The notes under the pieces were generated by a model, which saw only the letters and a program-made list of their open reading frames with translations, had not been told where the DNA came from and ran no database searches. Both the position numbers and the translations under genes were made by a program. Below are positions 43,660-53,271 of a stretch of 64,000 nucleotides of DNA, piece after piece; within the stretch, counting starts at the first letter, position 1; every line of letters begins with the position of its first letter. This stretch comes from Sphaerisporangium siamense (GTDB taxonomy: Bacteria > Actinomycetota > Actinomycetes > Streptosporangiales > Streptosporangiaceae). The stretch spans positions 3,720,001 to 3,784,000 of the forward strand of contig NZ_JACHND010000001.1 in assembly GCF_014205275.1 (NCBI RefSeq), written 5' to 3'.

Positions 43660-45579
43660 GTGGTCGAAACTTACAATCTCCTGAATCCAGAGTCTCTGAC
43701 TGAAAACTACGTACGTCAACTACGGCAGACCATTGACGCATATCTTCCCCAGTATATCTTTATAGGTGAAGTCCTTCAGAATTCCCTGGACGCAGTTCGA
43801 GAGACGCAACACGGGAAACATAATATTGATATTACGATCGACCTGGACAAATCTGAGGTATGTATACAGGACGATGCAATGGGGTTTCCCAACGAGCCAA
43901 GTCTTCTTTTCCTCGGCGGAGGGAAGAAGGATGGTAAGAAACTCGCTGGCCAGGTTGGGGTAGGCCTCAAGGTGGTTCTCTTCAGTTCAGAGTACTTCAG
44001 TATACGATCGAGAACCGTCACGGGTGGATTCAGGTTCGAAATCGATGACGCGTACCGCTTCGACTCTGAAGACACCGTGCGTCCCAACTTCACAGTGCCG
44101 AAGCAATTCGAGCCCGACCCTGACCCCCTAGAGAGGTGTGGGACTGAGGTTAGATATCGATTCAATGGAGCGTCGAGAGTCCTCTCGAATTACCTAAAGC
44201 AAGTAAAAGAGGAGGCACTTCCCAAAGGGCTTAAGTCAGAATTCATGCCTACACTAACGAACGCCGTGGCAAGTGGAATCTTTCCAACAAGGTTTGCTGC
44301 TCTTCTCGCCTGCGACCTGAAGAGATTTTCTTACCTCGCCATGACAGAGGTTCCCGACGCACTTAAGGACACGACTGTTACTGTATCGATATTGTGTCAG
44401 AATCCTCAGGCGATCTTAGGTGACGTCCTGGCTGAGCTTTTCGACCAGAAGCAGGGGTTTACTTTTCAAGTGCCGGTCGGGTATCTGCAAATGGGGGAGA
44501 CCGTGTCTTGGGCGAAGCCCCCGAAGCCGGCTCCTTATGCTCAGAAGCTCGGGGCTGGGGGGGCCGATCTTTTCAGAGTTCAGAATGGGTTCAATGCTAC
44601 AGAATATCGTAGCGAAAGTGATCTAGAGCAACTTCTGACCAACGCCCGAGGGAAGCTTCCTGACGAGATTGAATCGTTCAGAAGAAACCTTTTCCCTAGG
44701 ATCAACTTCGTTCGTTTAACGATTGCACGGATACCTCATCTCGAGCGCTATCTGCCTGGCGGAAGCCGACGAATCTTCAGTGCAAATGGAGTCGTGACGC
44801 AGCATTCTCCTGACTTGACCAAGGGGCGCAATCAGCAGTACGTAAGGTGCTTCGATATCGTGGTCGACGTAGATGCAGAGCTTAATTATGGGAAGACCCA
44901 TCTAAAAAATATGCGTCTGGTAGGCCAACTCAAAAGTTTCGTTAATGAGGCGTATCGATCAGTCATTCAGAACGCTGCATCACGCTTCGTAGGCAAGGCG
45001 GATCCATTCGAAGAGGAAGAGCGGTCGGTTTCATTCTGGTCCAAGGAGGACCTTCTGCGCCCCGAGCTAACTATCTGCAAGGTCCCTGGAGATGAGAATG
45101 ATGTAATAGCGCTGTTCTTTGAACTGGCAGGAATGGGCAAGTTCCCAGAGTTTCGCTGGTATGGATTGTCTCAACGGGATAAGTATGACGCGCGGGCTGT
45201 TATACAACGTGTAATGGATGACCCGAAGGTCCTCGAAAGGCCAACCGAGAACTCGCTCCGCGTAGTGGAATTTAAGATTCGGGCCGGAGCTATTACAGAA
45301 GACTTCGATCGCGAGGATAAGTCTCCTAAAGATGTGCACCTTCTGATAGCGTACGAAGAAGGTGTTTCCAGGTCGCCCCAGTTTCAATTCATCGATATCG
45401 GGGATTCGGATACATATGCGCGTGCTCCCGAGAAGATATTTCCACATGTAACCCGGGTCCTTAAGGACATGCAATCCGGCTATGAGGTGCAGGTTCTTCT
45501 GTTGAGAGAATGTCTAGAGAAGTTTTTCCCGCCACCGCCGCCTCCTGCGGCTCCGGAAGACGCAATAGACGACTATTGA
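43660..45579 (+). CDS. GHKL/Hsp90-like ATPase, low-GC, candidate defence protein
   Basis: 639 residues. GTG at 43660 is chosen because GGAGG stands 5 nt before it; an ATG at 43648 is the alternative. The N-terminal domain has the N box (IGEVLQNSLDAV), a G1-like QDDAMGFP where DNGxG is usual, and a G2-like GQVGVGLKVVLF, as in Hsp90/MutL-type ATPases. The rest is unrecognised, ending in a Pro run (PPPPPPAAP). Codon use is much less GC-biased than that of every neighbour, indicating separate acquisition. Possible roles are phage sensing or remodelling; none is shown. Confidence 0.75.
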   Translation: MVETYNLLNPESLTENYVRQLRQTIDAYLPQYIFIGEVLQNSLDAVRETQHGKHNIDITIDLDKSEVCIQDDAMGFPNEPSLLFLGGGKKDGKKLAGQVGVGLKVVLFSSEYFSIRSRTVTGGFRFEIDDAYRFDSEDTVRPNFTVPKQFEPDPDPLERCGTEVRYRFNGASRVLSNYLKQVKEEALPKGLKSEFMPTLTNAVASGIFPTRFAALLACDLKRFSYLAMTEVPDALKDTTVTVSILCQNPQAILGDVLAELFDQKQGFTFQVPVGYLQMGETVSWAKPPKPAPYAQKLGAGGADLFRVQNGFNATEYRSESDLEQLLTNARGKLPDEIESFRRNLFPRINFVRLTIARIPHLERYLPGGSRRIFSANGVVTQHSPDLTKGRNQQYVRCFDIVVDVDAELNYGKTHLKNMRLVGQLKSFVNEAYRSVIQNAASRFVGKADPFEEEERSVSFWSKEDLLRPELTICKVPGDENDVIALFFELAGMGKFPEFRWYGLSQRDKYDARAVIQRVMDDPKVLERPTENSLRVVEFKIRAGAITEDFDREDKSPKDVHLLIAYEEGVSRSPQFQFIDIGDSDTYARAPEKIFPHVTRVLKDMQSGYEVQVLLLRECLEKFFPPPPPPAAPEDAIDDY

Positions 45580-46136
45580 GACTGATGGTTTCGCGTGCCA
45601 TCGAAGGAACCGCCCATAGGCGAGTCACCGGGCGGCAGCTTTCGCTCAGGGCCTTGGCCCATGATCGGTAACCATGCGATCATAGGGTGCTCCTAGGATC
45701 ATATTCGTCCGGCCTGTCCCGCTGGCGCTGGCCGTTGACACCATTATGGGTTTTAGGTGGGCGTATGAGGCTGCTCTCCACAGTGGCCCTGTCGAGCGCT
45801 CTGATGTTGACGCGACTTCGCGTGACGGCTCGCCGGCGTCACAGCGCCGTGAGTCCACTACGATGCGGGTGATACGCAATTCAGGTTTTAACGCAGTAGG
45901 TTGATTAGTTGCTCGGACATCACTGCCAATCGGTGCTGCACCGCTTCGACTTCCCGCCGAGTCGTACGCTGAAGGCACCACACCCATATCCGCCCCCATT
46001 GGCAAACCTCACTACAGGCGCGAGGTGCGAAGCAACATTCTCTCTATCTCTGTCTTCGCCAAACGATCAGGTGCGCTACGACCGCGGCGACCTCATGTAT
46101 ACCCCTCTGGCTCGGTGGGTATGAGAAGCTCCTTCT
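45580..46136. other. Intergenic region
   Basis: About 560 bp between the GHKL gene and the 46137 gene. A 52-residue frame from ATG 45746 region (WAYEAALHSGPVERSDVDAT) looks protein-like and could be a remnant, but it has no ribosome site. Otherwise nothing recognisable. Confidence 0.35.
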
Positions 46137-46991
46137 ATGACCACCGATGATGCGGAGGGCGTCTGCCTTCCCCTATACCGCACGCAGGCATCACTCGCGC
46201 TTGCTACGCCGGAGAATCACGTCCGTGAGCTTACCGATTGGGTAGAGCACGCTTTTGTCGTACGCGGTGAGGCTGTCCAACAGGAAGGTTGGGAGAGCGC
46301 TTACAAGTGGCTCCGGCTTGCCCAAGGGCTGCGCACAATGACCTTCGACATGTCGTACGAAGACGGGGGCATGTGCGCCGTCGGCGATGACTTCGACGCC
46401 GTCTGGTCGGAGATGATGGAGGAGTGGCAGCTACACCTAGTGCGGCTTGGCTATGTTCGGGCAGCGCTCGAAGGATTCGTCAGAGTGCTGTACCCGCACA
46501 GCTCGCAGCCCGCTACCGCCATCGAAGAGGCGGAGCACCACCTGTCTCACCGCGCCGACGTCTGGCCACTGCATGCACGCGAAGTCGCCCAGCACCTCAC
46601 GGCCCATACAAGGGATCGGGCCGACGGCACCGCTGTGTCCGTCGCGTCCGGTGTCGCCCAGGCGATCGCAGTGCATCATCAGGTGGTGCACGGCCTCGCA
46701 GGAATCCCCGAGCCGATCCACGACGTGGACGCGAAGGTGCACGCAGCCGGCCGGGAAGCCATTTGCGCCGCCAGGGAGGCGTCCACGGCCGTGATGCTGG
46801 GCATCCAGCTGCTGCTGGCGAGAGCACTGGCCGAAGGGAGCATCGCGGTTCTTAACGAGGATAAGTACCTCTTCGATGGCAGGTATGTCCCCGATGGTGC
46901 TGGCGGCAGCCGGTGGGTAGATGACGAAATGCCCTACAGCGAGTACCTGGCGGTTCTCCACCTTGAGCCTGGCGAGCCGCCGGAGCTCTAA
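46137..46991 (+). CDS. Hypothetical protein
   Basis: 284 residues with steady GC third-position bias, so probably real. It is mostly helical and acidic (HVRELTDWVEHAFVVRGEAV, VASGVAQAIAVHHQVVHGL) and has no transmembrane segment or catalytic motif that I recognise. It converges on the PP-loop gene with a 44-bp gap. Its function is unknown; it may belong to the defence island. Confidence 0.6.
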   Translation: MTTDDAEGVCLPLYRTQASLALATPENHVRELTDWVEHAFVVRGEAVQQEGWESAYKWLRLAQGLRTMTFDMSYEDGGMCAVGDDFDAVWSEMMEEWQLHLVRLGYVRAALEGFVRVLYPHSSQPATAIEEAEHHLSHRADVWPLHAREVAQHLTAHTRDRADGTAVSVASGVAQAIAVHHQVVHGLAGIPEPIHDVDAKVHAAGREAICAAREASTAVMLGIQLLLARALAEGSIAVLNEDKYLFDGRYVPDGAGGSRWVDDEMPYSEYLAVLHLEPGEPPEL

Positions 46992-47035
46992 CCAGGGTGA
47001 TCGTACCGGCCGTCGGCTCTGTTCCGCCCGTTAAT

Positions 47036-47965
47036 TCAGGTCATACACCAGCCGGAGTCACAGGAACCGTCCCCCTCGTCGATGCTGCTGTCTCCCAAAT
47101 CGTCTGCACGGATTGCCTGCGGGAGTGGGCGACCGTACCTGGTGAGATACACAGAATCGCGTCCGAGCGCAGCCCGGCGTTCGTTGATCATCTCCTCAAG
47201 CTGCACCGAGAGGGCGAACAGCTCGGGTTCGTGCTTGCGCTGGTGCCGCCACGCGCCGACGGTGCGAAAGGGGCAGAAGAAGCAGGAGCTTTTCGGTGGA
47301 ACAGGCAGGCCGACCTCCGTGATGATGTGCTCGCAGTCGCTCCTCCGCAACCCGAGATCGAGGAGGGGATACTCGATGAGCTCGTGAGGCTCTCGTCGGC
47401 GCCGGTTGGCGCGGTGGATCTCGTCCAGTGATATACCGATTGCCACCGCCGCCGGATGCTCTGCGGTGGCCCCGTGCTCTCGGAGCCACCGCCCGATCAC
47501 CTTGATTTTGAAGTCCGTTGTGCAGTTACGTCGGCCTGGAGCCCCATTCGCCATGCGCACTGGGATGGGTATCGATCGCGTGGCCGGCCGGTTCAGGCGC
47601 TGCATGAGTGTCTCGGTGGATCCGTCACGTCGGCGCCGCCTGAGCTCCTGGACTTCGAGCCCCGCTCGGGCCGCATACGGGATGGCGATCTCGCGAACGT
47701 AGGCGAGCGTCGCCGGGTGCTCGCTGTCGTCGCCCACGTTGGCGAAGAGGAAGGTCCGGAAATCGATCTCTCTACGGGCCGCCAGCGCGAGCAGCGCTGT
47801 TGATTGCACGCCACCTCCGTAGGAGACGACCTTCACGGAGGCGTAGCTCGGCCAGCCGGAAGCGGCCCGGTGATCGAAGTCGGTTGGGTCGGCGCCATGG
47901 GCTCCGAGGGCGTGCTTTAGGCTCGACATGTGAGAGATGATATTGACAGAGGCGCCGCGCATCAA
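47036..47965 (-). CDS. PP-loop ATP pyrophosphatase (PAPS-reductase-like), second copy
   Basis: 309 residues. VVSYGGGVQSTALLAL is a PP-loop (SGGxxS-like) for ATP; RRNCTTDFKIK and SSCFFCPFRT are the Cys motifs found in PAPS-reductase-like sulfurtransferases, and a CX5C pair closes the protein. It is not the phosphorothioation SspD (59626) and differs strongly from it. Start is uncertain: ATG 47965 (a GATAAA hexamer 6 nt before suggests leaderless) or ATG 47929. Follows the HTH gene on the same strand. Role could be nucleic-acid or small-molecule thiolation/adenylation. Confidence 0.75.
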   Translation of the reverse strand: MMRGASVNIISHMSSLKHALGAHGADPTDFDHRAASGWPSYASVKVVSYGGGVQSTALLALAARREIDFRTFLFANVGDDSEHPATLAYVREIAIPYAARAGLEVQELRRRRRDGSTETLMQRLNRPATRSIPIPVRMANGAPGRRNCTTDFKIKVIGRWLREHGATAEHPAAVAIGISLDEIHRANRRRREPHELIEYPLLDLGLRRSDCEHIITEVGLPVPPKSSCFFCPFRTVGAWRHQRKHEPELFALSVQLEEMINERRAALGRDSVYLTRYGRPLPQAIRADDLGDSSIDEGDGSCDSGWCMT

Positions 47966-48052
47966 GTGTTTATCTCACAATCGTTGGCGAACAACGAAAC
48001 TGATCGCGGGCGGCGTCGCAGCCTGGGTCGTAACCGTAGGCGGACAGTTGAC

Positions 48053-48706
48053 TCAGGGCTGAGGCTTGATCACGACGGAGTAGCCCTGGGTCAGTACAGA
48101 TGCGAGGAACTCCACGGCGGCGGCCTGGTCGGCGCTCGTGAACGTTCGTGCTGCGGGGAGCACCTCTTGCGGCGGGCGCACCATGGTGGTGGGGTTGCCA
48201 GACTTGCGGCCGCGAGGCTTCTGTGGGGCGCGCTCACCGGCACGCAGCATGGCGATCTCGGCGGTGACGACGGATCGCTTCCGGTGTTGCGCGTCCGCAA
48301 GGATCGTTTCCAAGAGCCAGAGCGGAGAACCAGAGAGGACGAGGTCAGCCTCGGCGATACGTCCACGGTTACGCCATCGGGAAACTGCCTGGGCATCTCG
48401 ACCGAGGATACGGCCTACCTCCTGAATGCCGAGGATGACAGGCAGTTGTTCGTCGTTCTGCAAGACATAGCCGTAAGGGATGGCCGCCTTGTAGGCCCCG
48501 AGCTGGCCCTGATCAATTCGACGGTCTCCGACACCGCTGATGCGCAGCACCGTCGCTAGCAGCCAGTACGGGTTGCCGGAAGCGACTAGGTCGGGCTTGG
48601 GCAGTGTGCCTTCTGTGCGCCACTTCTGTGATGTTTGACGCTCGACTCGGAATAGGAAGGCGATCTCAGCGTGCCCGAGCAGGTACGGGACCCGCACTTG
48701 AGCCAT
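48053..48706 (-). CDS. Protein with two tandem MerR/excisionase-like helix-turn-helix repeats
   Basis: 217 residues from ATG 48706, which has AAGGA 6 nt upstream; the long frame before it is not supported. An internal duplication is visible: GHAEIAFLFRVERQTSQKWR...GNPYWLLATVL and GIQEVGRILGRDAQAVSRWR...GSPLWLLETIL, each a DNA-binding winged-helix of the MerR/excisionase type. A Lys/Arg-rich tail segment follows. It is probably a regulator of the flanking defence genes. A 6-bp palindrome lies about 50 bp before its start. Confidence 0.7.
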   Translation of the reverse strand: MAQVRVPYLLGHAEIAFLFRVERQTSQKWRTEGTLPKPDLVASGNPYWLLATVLRISGVGDRRIDQGQLGAYKAAIPYGYVLQNDEQLPVILGIQEVGRILGRDAQAVSRWRNRGRIAEADLVLSGSPLWLLETILADAQHRKRSVVTAEIAMLRAGERAPQKPRGRKSGNPTTMVRPPQEVLPAARTFTSADQAAAVEFLASVLTQGYSVVIKPQP

Positions 48707-48758
48707 GAGATCCTTCCCAACATCTGTGCTCCTACCGCAAGCCCGCCAGGCGGGGCTG

Positions 48759-48774
48759 CCGCCACATCTGGCGG
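48759..48774. promoter_or_regulatory. Palindrome upstream of the HTH gene
   Basis: CCGCCA-CATC-TGGCGG is a perfect 6-bp inverted repeat in the 190-bp gap between the PLD gene stop and the HTH start. It may be an autoregulatory operator or a weak terminator for the helicase-GHKL-PLD operon. Confidence 0.4.
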
Positions 48775-48896
48775 TCCGTACAGATCCTAGACACACCGGC
48801 GGATCAGGTCGGGTGGCCGACAGCGGCTCGACATCGAGCAGTTTGCCGGCAGCGGCGACCTCAGTACCGATGTCAAGGTCACTTCGGACGGGGCGG

Positions 48897-49799
48897 TTAC
48901 GGCAGCTCCCGTCCGTGCCTGATTTCCCACGTTCCCACATCCGTGTAAAAGTGGCCGAAGTGCCGAAGCCACGCGGCAATGGTCTCGGTCGCTCTTTTGG
49001 CCTGCTCATCGGTCATGCCTGCCTGTTCCTGCAGCGCATGCTGCAGCGCAACGTTGGTCAGGCGACTACCCTCCACCAGCCCCCGGAGAGCGGGAATCTC
49101 CCGCAGGCGCTTTTCGACCCAGTCGGAGAACTCCTCCTCAGTCAAGGCTGCCGGTACGCCCAAGAACGCGAGGTCCCGCAGGATGGCTGCTTCCAAGGAT
49201 CGCCCGAATCGAGCCCTTCCGCAGTAGTACGGGTAGACGGCCTCCGGGCGCCGTGTGACCGGGTGCCAGCTCTGCTGGGCTTCCTCTCGTAGCTGGTCGG
49301 AGGCAGTCGGGCGGTGTTCCTTTAGCAGCTCCGCTTGTCTTCTCACCAGGGTGGCCATGTGGGGCGTCGCCTCGATTGCGCATGTCTCGATCTCGGCGAG
49401 TACCCGGCCGACTTCCGGATGTTCCGCGGACGCCTCGATAAGGATCTCAATGTTCGGGTTTGTGACCCGCCCGGTGGCCTTCCCTGTCAGGTTAGCCGAT
49501 CCGATCAGACAGCGCTCGCCTGCAATATAGAACTTGGCGTGCAGACTCGGGCATAGGGCGATGCGCAGCCGCTTGTCGTCCTCTGTGAGCTCAATGATTT
49601 CAGGGTCCGACACCCCTGCCGCCACCTCCTCAGGCACCCACCGCGTGATGCACTTGATGCTCCTGACTGAGGCGGAGACGGCGGAGAGTACGGCTACTAG
49701 AACCTCTCGCTTGATGAAGGGCGCCACGAGGGTTACGCGTCCATGGGCGCCCGTCATCAGTTCTTCTATCTGCCGCCAGATGTGGGCGGACTCGGTCAC
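48897..49799 (-). CDS. PLD-family nuclease-like protein
   Basis: 300 residues using GTG 49799, which overlaps the upstream stop in GTGA form. The phospholipase D half-site is SLHAKFYIAGERCLIGSANL: His and Lys of the HxK motif and the GSxN Ser are present, with Ala/Gly in place of the Asp. One HKD site per chain implies a dimer, as in Nuc and DISARM DrmC-like proteins. The C-terminal half (LRDLAFLGVPAALTEEEFSDW) is unrecognised. Third gene of an overlapping operon with helicase and GHKL ATPase; presumed effector nuclease. Confidence 0.8.
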   Translation of the reverse strand: MTESAHIWRQIEELMTGAHGRVTLVAPFIKREVLVAVLSAVSASVRSIKCITRWVPEEVAAGVSDPEIIELTEDDKRLRIALCPSLHAKFYIAGERCLIGSANLTGKATGRVTNPNIEILIEASAEHPEVGRVLAEIETCAIEATPHMATLVRRQAELLKEHRPTASDQLREEAQQSWHPVTRRPEAVYPYYCGRARFGRSLEAAILRDLAFLGVPAALTEEEFSDWVEKRLREIPALRGLVEGSRLTNVALQHALQEQAGMTDEQAKRATETIAAWLRHFGHFYTDVGTWEIRHGRELP

Positions 49800-51682
49800 G
49801 CGTCGCTGGCCTTTCCGTCCACAAAGTCGCGGGCGTACCGTCCCCACTCGCGGCGGGCGTCCGCGATACGTTCGCGGTCGCGGTCGGGGTAGGTCTCGTC
49901 CTCCATACGAGCCCAGGAGAAGAGCAGCAGCTTGAAAGTCTCCGCGGCACGGTTAAGCCGGTTGCGCAGGTCGTCCACGTCCGCTTCTTCCGGGACGTCT
50001 TCAAGGACAGCCATCAGCTGAGCGTGCAGTGGGTGCTTCTCGTTAAAGATCACCTGCAGCATGCCGGCCATGAGGTCGATGCTGAAGAAGGCGGAGGTGT
50101 CCTGGAAGCTGGAGATCCATCGCGCGCGGAGATCCTTCTCCAAGGCCTCCTCGACCATAGACTGTGCAGTGTCCTCGTCAAGGTGGTGCCGCTGGGTTAG
50201 GGCTTCGACCTGTTCTTGCCGCTTGGTCTCGCTGGTCGCCCCTGCCTCCAGCTCGTCCGTCTTGCCGGTGTAGCCCTCCTCGCTTCGGCGCTTGACGGCA
50301 TCGGTGGCCCTGGAAGCGGCGTCATCGTCGTGCCGCTTCTTGCTCTTACGTGTACCGACCGTCTGCTGCTTCAGCTGCCGCCGGATGGCAGGCAGGAGCT
50401 TCTCCTCTAGGTAGAGCACGAGGTCGATGAGAGGAAGACGCGGATCGTTGAACTCGGCAAGGCGATCCTTGAACCCTTTAAAGGACTCGCCGGTGTCGGC
50501 GTGGGCCTTCCAGTCGAAGTGAGCAAGGGAGGAGAAGACAGTGGCGCTCTGCTTGTTGTTCGTCACGCCGAAGATGGTGTCGAGTTCCGGCGGGAACTCC
50601 ACCTCGACGCCCCACCACCGTTCCGTCGGGTCGTACCCAATAGCCCAGGATGCGTCGAGGTCGAGTTCCCTGCTCTGGCGTACGAGCGAGATGCCGACGT
50701 TGCGCCTGGCGTGCTTGCCCCACGGAAGAGTTCCAGGGTCGGTCGTGCGACTGATGTCGTCCGGCCACGGATGGCCTTCGACATTGGCACGGCGTGCCTC
50801 CGGGCGAGCGATGGAGGCCCGGACCGTGATGTTGTGCTTCTTGCCCTCATGAAGCACGGGGAAGTGTGACACGCCGGGCTCGGACTCGCTGCCCATGGAG
50901 AAAGGCATGAACATCGGCTGGTCTGCGAACGGCGCAGGGGTGGAAGTGGGCGTCATCAGGTAGAGGGGGTCGTTGGGTACGGCGTGGTATTCGCCGTCGA
51001 CAACTTTGCCCTCTCGGACAGGCGCCATTCGGATGTCGACGCGTCCGTCGTGAAGATAGTGCCGATAGACGCGGCCGATCAGCTCGGCGGTGTTCTTCAG
51101 GGTGGCGGCGGCTCCGTACCAGTTGACCTTGTCCAGCTTGGTCCAGACGACGAGCGTGCCGGTATCACCTAGCCCCTCGCTCAGGTCCCGCCAGTAGTCG
51201 GGTAACGGATGATGTGTGGGTTCGGGGACATTGTCAATCAACCCCGTTTCGATCTCTTGGAGATCGAGGTAGGTGTGCATGGCGTTGCCCGCGCCGTTGG
51301 TCCAGGACCAGACGTCGAGCCGGGTGCACTGGGACATGCTGGAGTTGGGCAGGCCCATGCCGAAACGGCCGATACGGGCGGGGTCGGCACCCTGCCCGTC
51401 ACCGTACTTCAGGGCGCGCCGCAGCTGCGGCGGCTCCATGCCGTGGCCGTTATCGAGGACGGCGATGGTCTCCACCCGGTGGTTGGTCCGAGCGCCGACT
51501 TTCACCGGGTTCTCGCAGGCGAAGACTTCAACGAGAGTGGCCTTGGCGTCGATGCTGTTGTCGATCAGTTCGGCGAGGGCGTAGGCGGTGTTCTTGTAGC
51601 CACTGTCCCGCATGGCCTTGACGGTCAGCGAGGGACTGACGATCCGGTAGTTGCTGCCGTCGCTGGTCACGCTGTCTCCCAT
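49796..51682 (-). CDS. GHKL/Hsp90-like ATPase of the divergent defence operon
   Basis: 628 residues from ATG 51682; a GTG at 51670, giving a 4-nt overlap with the helicase stop like the next junction, is equally likely. The ATP site is intact: N box ALAELIDNSIDA, G1 LDNGHGMEP, G2 GRFGMGLPNSSMSQ. A coupled two-layer domain and a long charged helical region follow (KSKKRHDDDAASRATDAVK). Co-occurrence with an SF2 helicase, a nuclease and SspABCD suggests it is part of the restriction arm of a phosphorothioation system (SspFGH-type), though exact correspondence is from memory. Confidence 0.82.
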   Translation of the reverse strand: MGDSVTSDGSNYRIVSPSLTVKAMRDSGYKNTAYALAELIDNSIDAKATLVEVFACENPVKVGARTNHRVETIAVLDNGHGMEPPQLRRALKYGDGQGADPARIGRFGMGLPNSSMSQCTRLDVWSWTNGAGNAMHTYLDLQEIETGLIDNVPEPTHHPLPDYWRDLSEGLGDTGTLVVWTKLDKVNWYGAAATLKNTAELIGRVYRHYLHDGRVDIRMAPVREGKVVDGEYHAVPNDPLYLMTPTSTPAPFADQPMFMPFSMGSESEPGVSHFPVLHEGKKHNITVRASIARPEARRANVEGHPWPDDISRTTDPGTLPWGKHARRNVGISLVRQSRELDLDASWAIGYDPTERWWGVEVEFPPELDTIFGVTNNKQSATVFSSLAHFDWKAHADTGESFKGFKDRLAEFNDPRLPLIDLVLYLEEKLLPAIRRQLKQQTVGTRKSKKRHDDDAASRATDAVKRRSEEGYTGKTDELEAGATSETKRQEQVEALTQRHHLDEDTAQSMVEEALEKDLRARWISSFQDTSAFFSIDLMAGMLQVIFNEKHPLHAQLMAVLEDVPEEADVDDLRNRLNRAAETFKLLLFSWARMEDETYPDRDRERIADARREWGRYARDFVDGKASDA

Positions 51683-53271
51683 ACGTCTTCCCAGTTGGTG
51701 AATGCCTCCGCCACGTCGCCGAATCCGGGAAGCTCCGGGTTCACGACGGTGACGATTTCGCAGGTGGCGGTCCCGCCAGCCTTTGGGCCGCGGATCACGC
51801 GGCCGACCATCTGGCTGTAGAGCACCAGGGACCTGGTTGGGCGGGCGATCACTGCAGCGCTAGCGGCCGGGGCGTCGAAGCCGGTCGTCAGGACGCCGAA
51901 GTTGCACAGAACCATGGGGCGCTGACCAGCCCCCTTAAACCGAGAGATCACCTGGCTGCGGTGCCGAGGAGAGGACTCTCCGGTTACGAACTCAGCATCA
52001 ATGCCGGCCGCGGATAGGACGGCCGCGATCAGCCGGCAGTGGTCGACAGAGGCGGCGAACACCAGAATGCGGCGGTGCTCCTGGAGCAGCCCCATGATCG
52101 TCTGGACGATCTTGAGGTTCCACTGCTCGTCTCGCGCAAGCTCGGCCAGCATCACGGCCGGGATGTCGAACGACCGCGCAAGGAGCTGTTGATCTTGAGC
52201 TGACAGGTGCATACCCGGCGCAGAAGCCACTGTCCTTATCAGCGGCTTGGCCAGATATCCCTGCTCAATCAGGGCCGTCACAGGGTTGGTGTAGCCCTCG
52301 ATCTCCAACATGACCTTCTGTCGGGAGAAGTAGTCGGAGAGCTCCTCGTCCTTGGAGATATCCGCCCACGTCCGACCTGGAGTAGCTGTCAACCCGAGGA
52401 GGCTAGCGTCATGGCGGATCGTCAGTTCATCGACCACCCTCTCGAAGGTGGGAGCGATGATCTGATGAGCCTCGTCGAAGACGGTCAGGGTGCTGCGTGC
52501 CGCAAGGGTGGCTAGGAACTGCGGATCCGACTTTAGAGTCGAGACGGCTTTCTCCAGGCCGAGAACGACCAGCCCATCGGTCATCTCCATGAGCATTGCA
52601 GGGGCATTGCCCCACACACGAAGAACGGGGAGCGGACGGTCACCGACCTTGGTCCAGGCGCGCTCAAACTCTGCGGCGGCCTGCTCCAGCAGCTCCTGCC
52701 CATGCGCCAGCCACACCACCACGGTCGGTTCGTGCTGCCGCAGATGATCGCAGATCAGACTCATGCCCGTTCGCGTCTTGCCAACGCCAGTGGGTAGATG
52801 GAGCACTGTCCGCCGCGAGCCGTCGTACAGCAGTTCCTTGACCCGGGCTGCCGCCTGACGCTGATGCGGGAACAAGGCATAGTCGGGCGCCGCCTCCTGC
52901 TTGAACGCTGGCGGGAGGGAAGGCGCCCGGTCGATCGTGAAGCCCATAAACTCAAGCAGCTCGCGCCGCTCGTCAGCCGTCCACTTCAGGCCCCGTAGAT
53001 AGTCCAGGGGTGCCTGCCCATCGCCTACAGAGCCAAGCCGCTGCGCCAGCTCGGCCTGCTTGGGGCCCGGAACCATCTCTATGAGAGCGCAGCGTTCGGC
53101 CTCGTCAGCGACCAGGCGCTCGGCGTCGATAGCGATCGGGGCAACGGCCCGCAGCCGATCGTCTGGCGCTTTACCCCCCTCGATCAGATCGAGCAGGGCA
53201 CATAGCTGCTCGCCGAGATGTGCCCGGATGTACGACACCGGCGCATCAGCGAGGAGCGCCTTGAAGGACAT
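51667..53271 (-). CDS. SF2 DEAH-box helicase of the divergent defence operon
   Basis: 534 residues from ATG 53271 (a TTG 21 nt upstream with AGGTGAG before it is an alternative). Helicase motifs: HLPTGVGKTRTG (I), LTVFDEAHQII (II), GLTATPGRTW (III), FNFGVLTTGFD-like LCNFGVLTTGFDAPA (V) and YSQMVGRVIRGPK (VI). The first ~130 residues are an unrecognised domain. It begins the minus-strand operon that faces away from sspABCD, as expected for a restriction partner of the modification genes. DNA translocation or unwinding is the expected role. Confidence 0.88.
   Translation of the reverse strand: MSFKALLADAPVSYIRAHLGEQLCALLDLIEGGKAPDDRLRAVAPIAIDAERLVADEAERCALIEMVPGPKQAELAQRLGSVGDGQAPLDYLRGLKWTADERRELLEFMGFTIDRAPSLPPAFKQEAAPDYALFPHQRQAAARVKELLYDGSRRTVLHLPTGVGKTRTGMSLICDHLRQHEPTVVVWLAHGQELLEQAAAEFERAWTKVGDRPLPVLRVWGNAPAMLMEMTDGLVVLGLEKAVSTLKSDPQFLATLAARSTLTVFDEAHQIIAPTFERVVDELTIRHDASLLGLTATPGRTWADISKDEELSDYFSRQKVMLEIEGYTNPVTALIEQGYLAKPLIRTVASAPGMHLSAQDQQLLARSFDIPAVMLAELARDEQWNLKIVQTIMGLLQEHRRILVFAASVDHCRLIAAVLSAAGIDAEFVTGESSPRHRSQVISRFKGAGQRPMVLCNFGVLTTGFDAPAASAAVIARPTRSLVLYSQMVGRVIRGPKAGGTATCEIVTVVNPELPGFGDVAEAFTNWEDVWETA

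Noticed and set aside
46437..46961. Minus-strand frame within the 46137 gene
   Set aside because: It is an antisense shadow; the plus frame has better codon bias and ends cleanly before the convergent gene.
48897..53271. DISARM system (helicase plus PLD nuclease)
   Set aside because: No DUF1998 protein or DISARM methyltransferase is present; the operon includes a GHKL ATPase and faces sspABCD instead.
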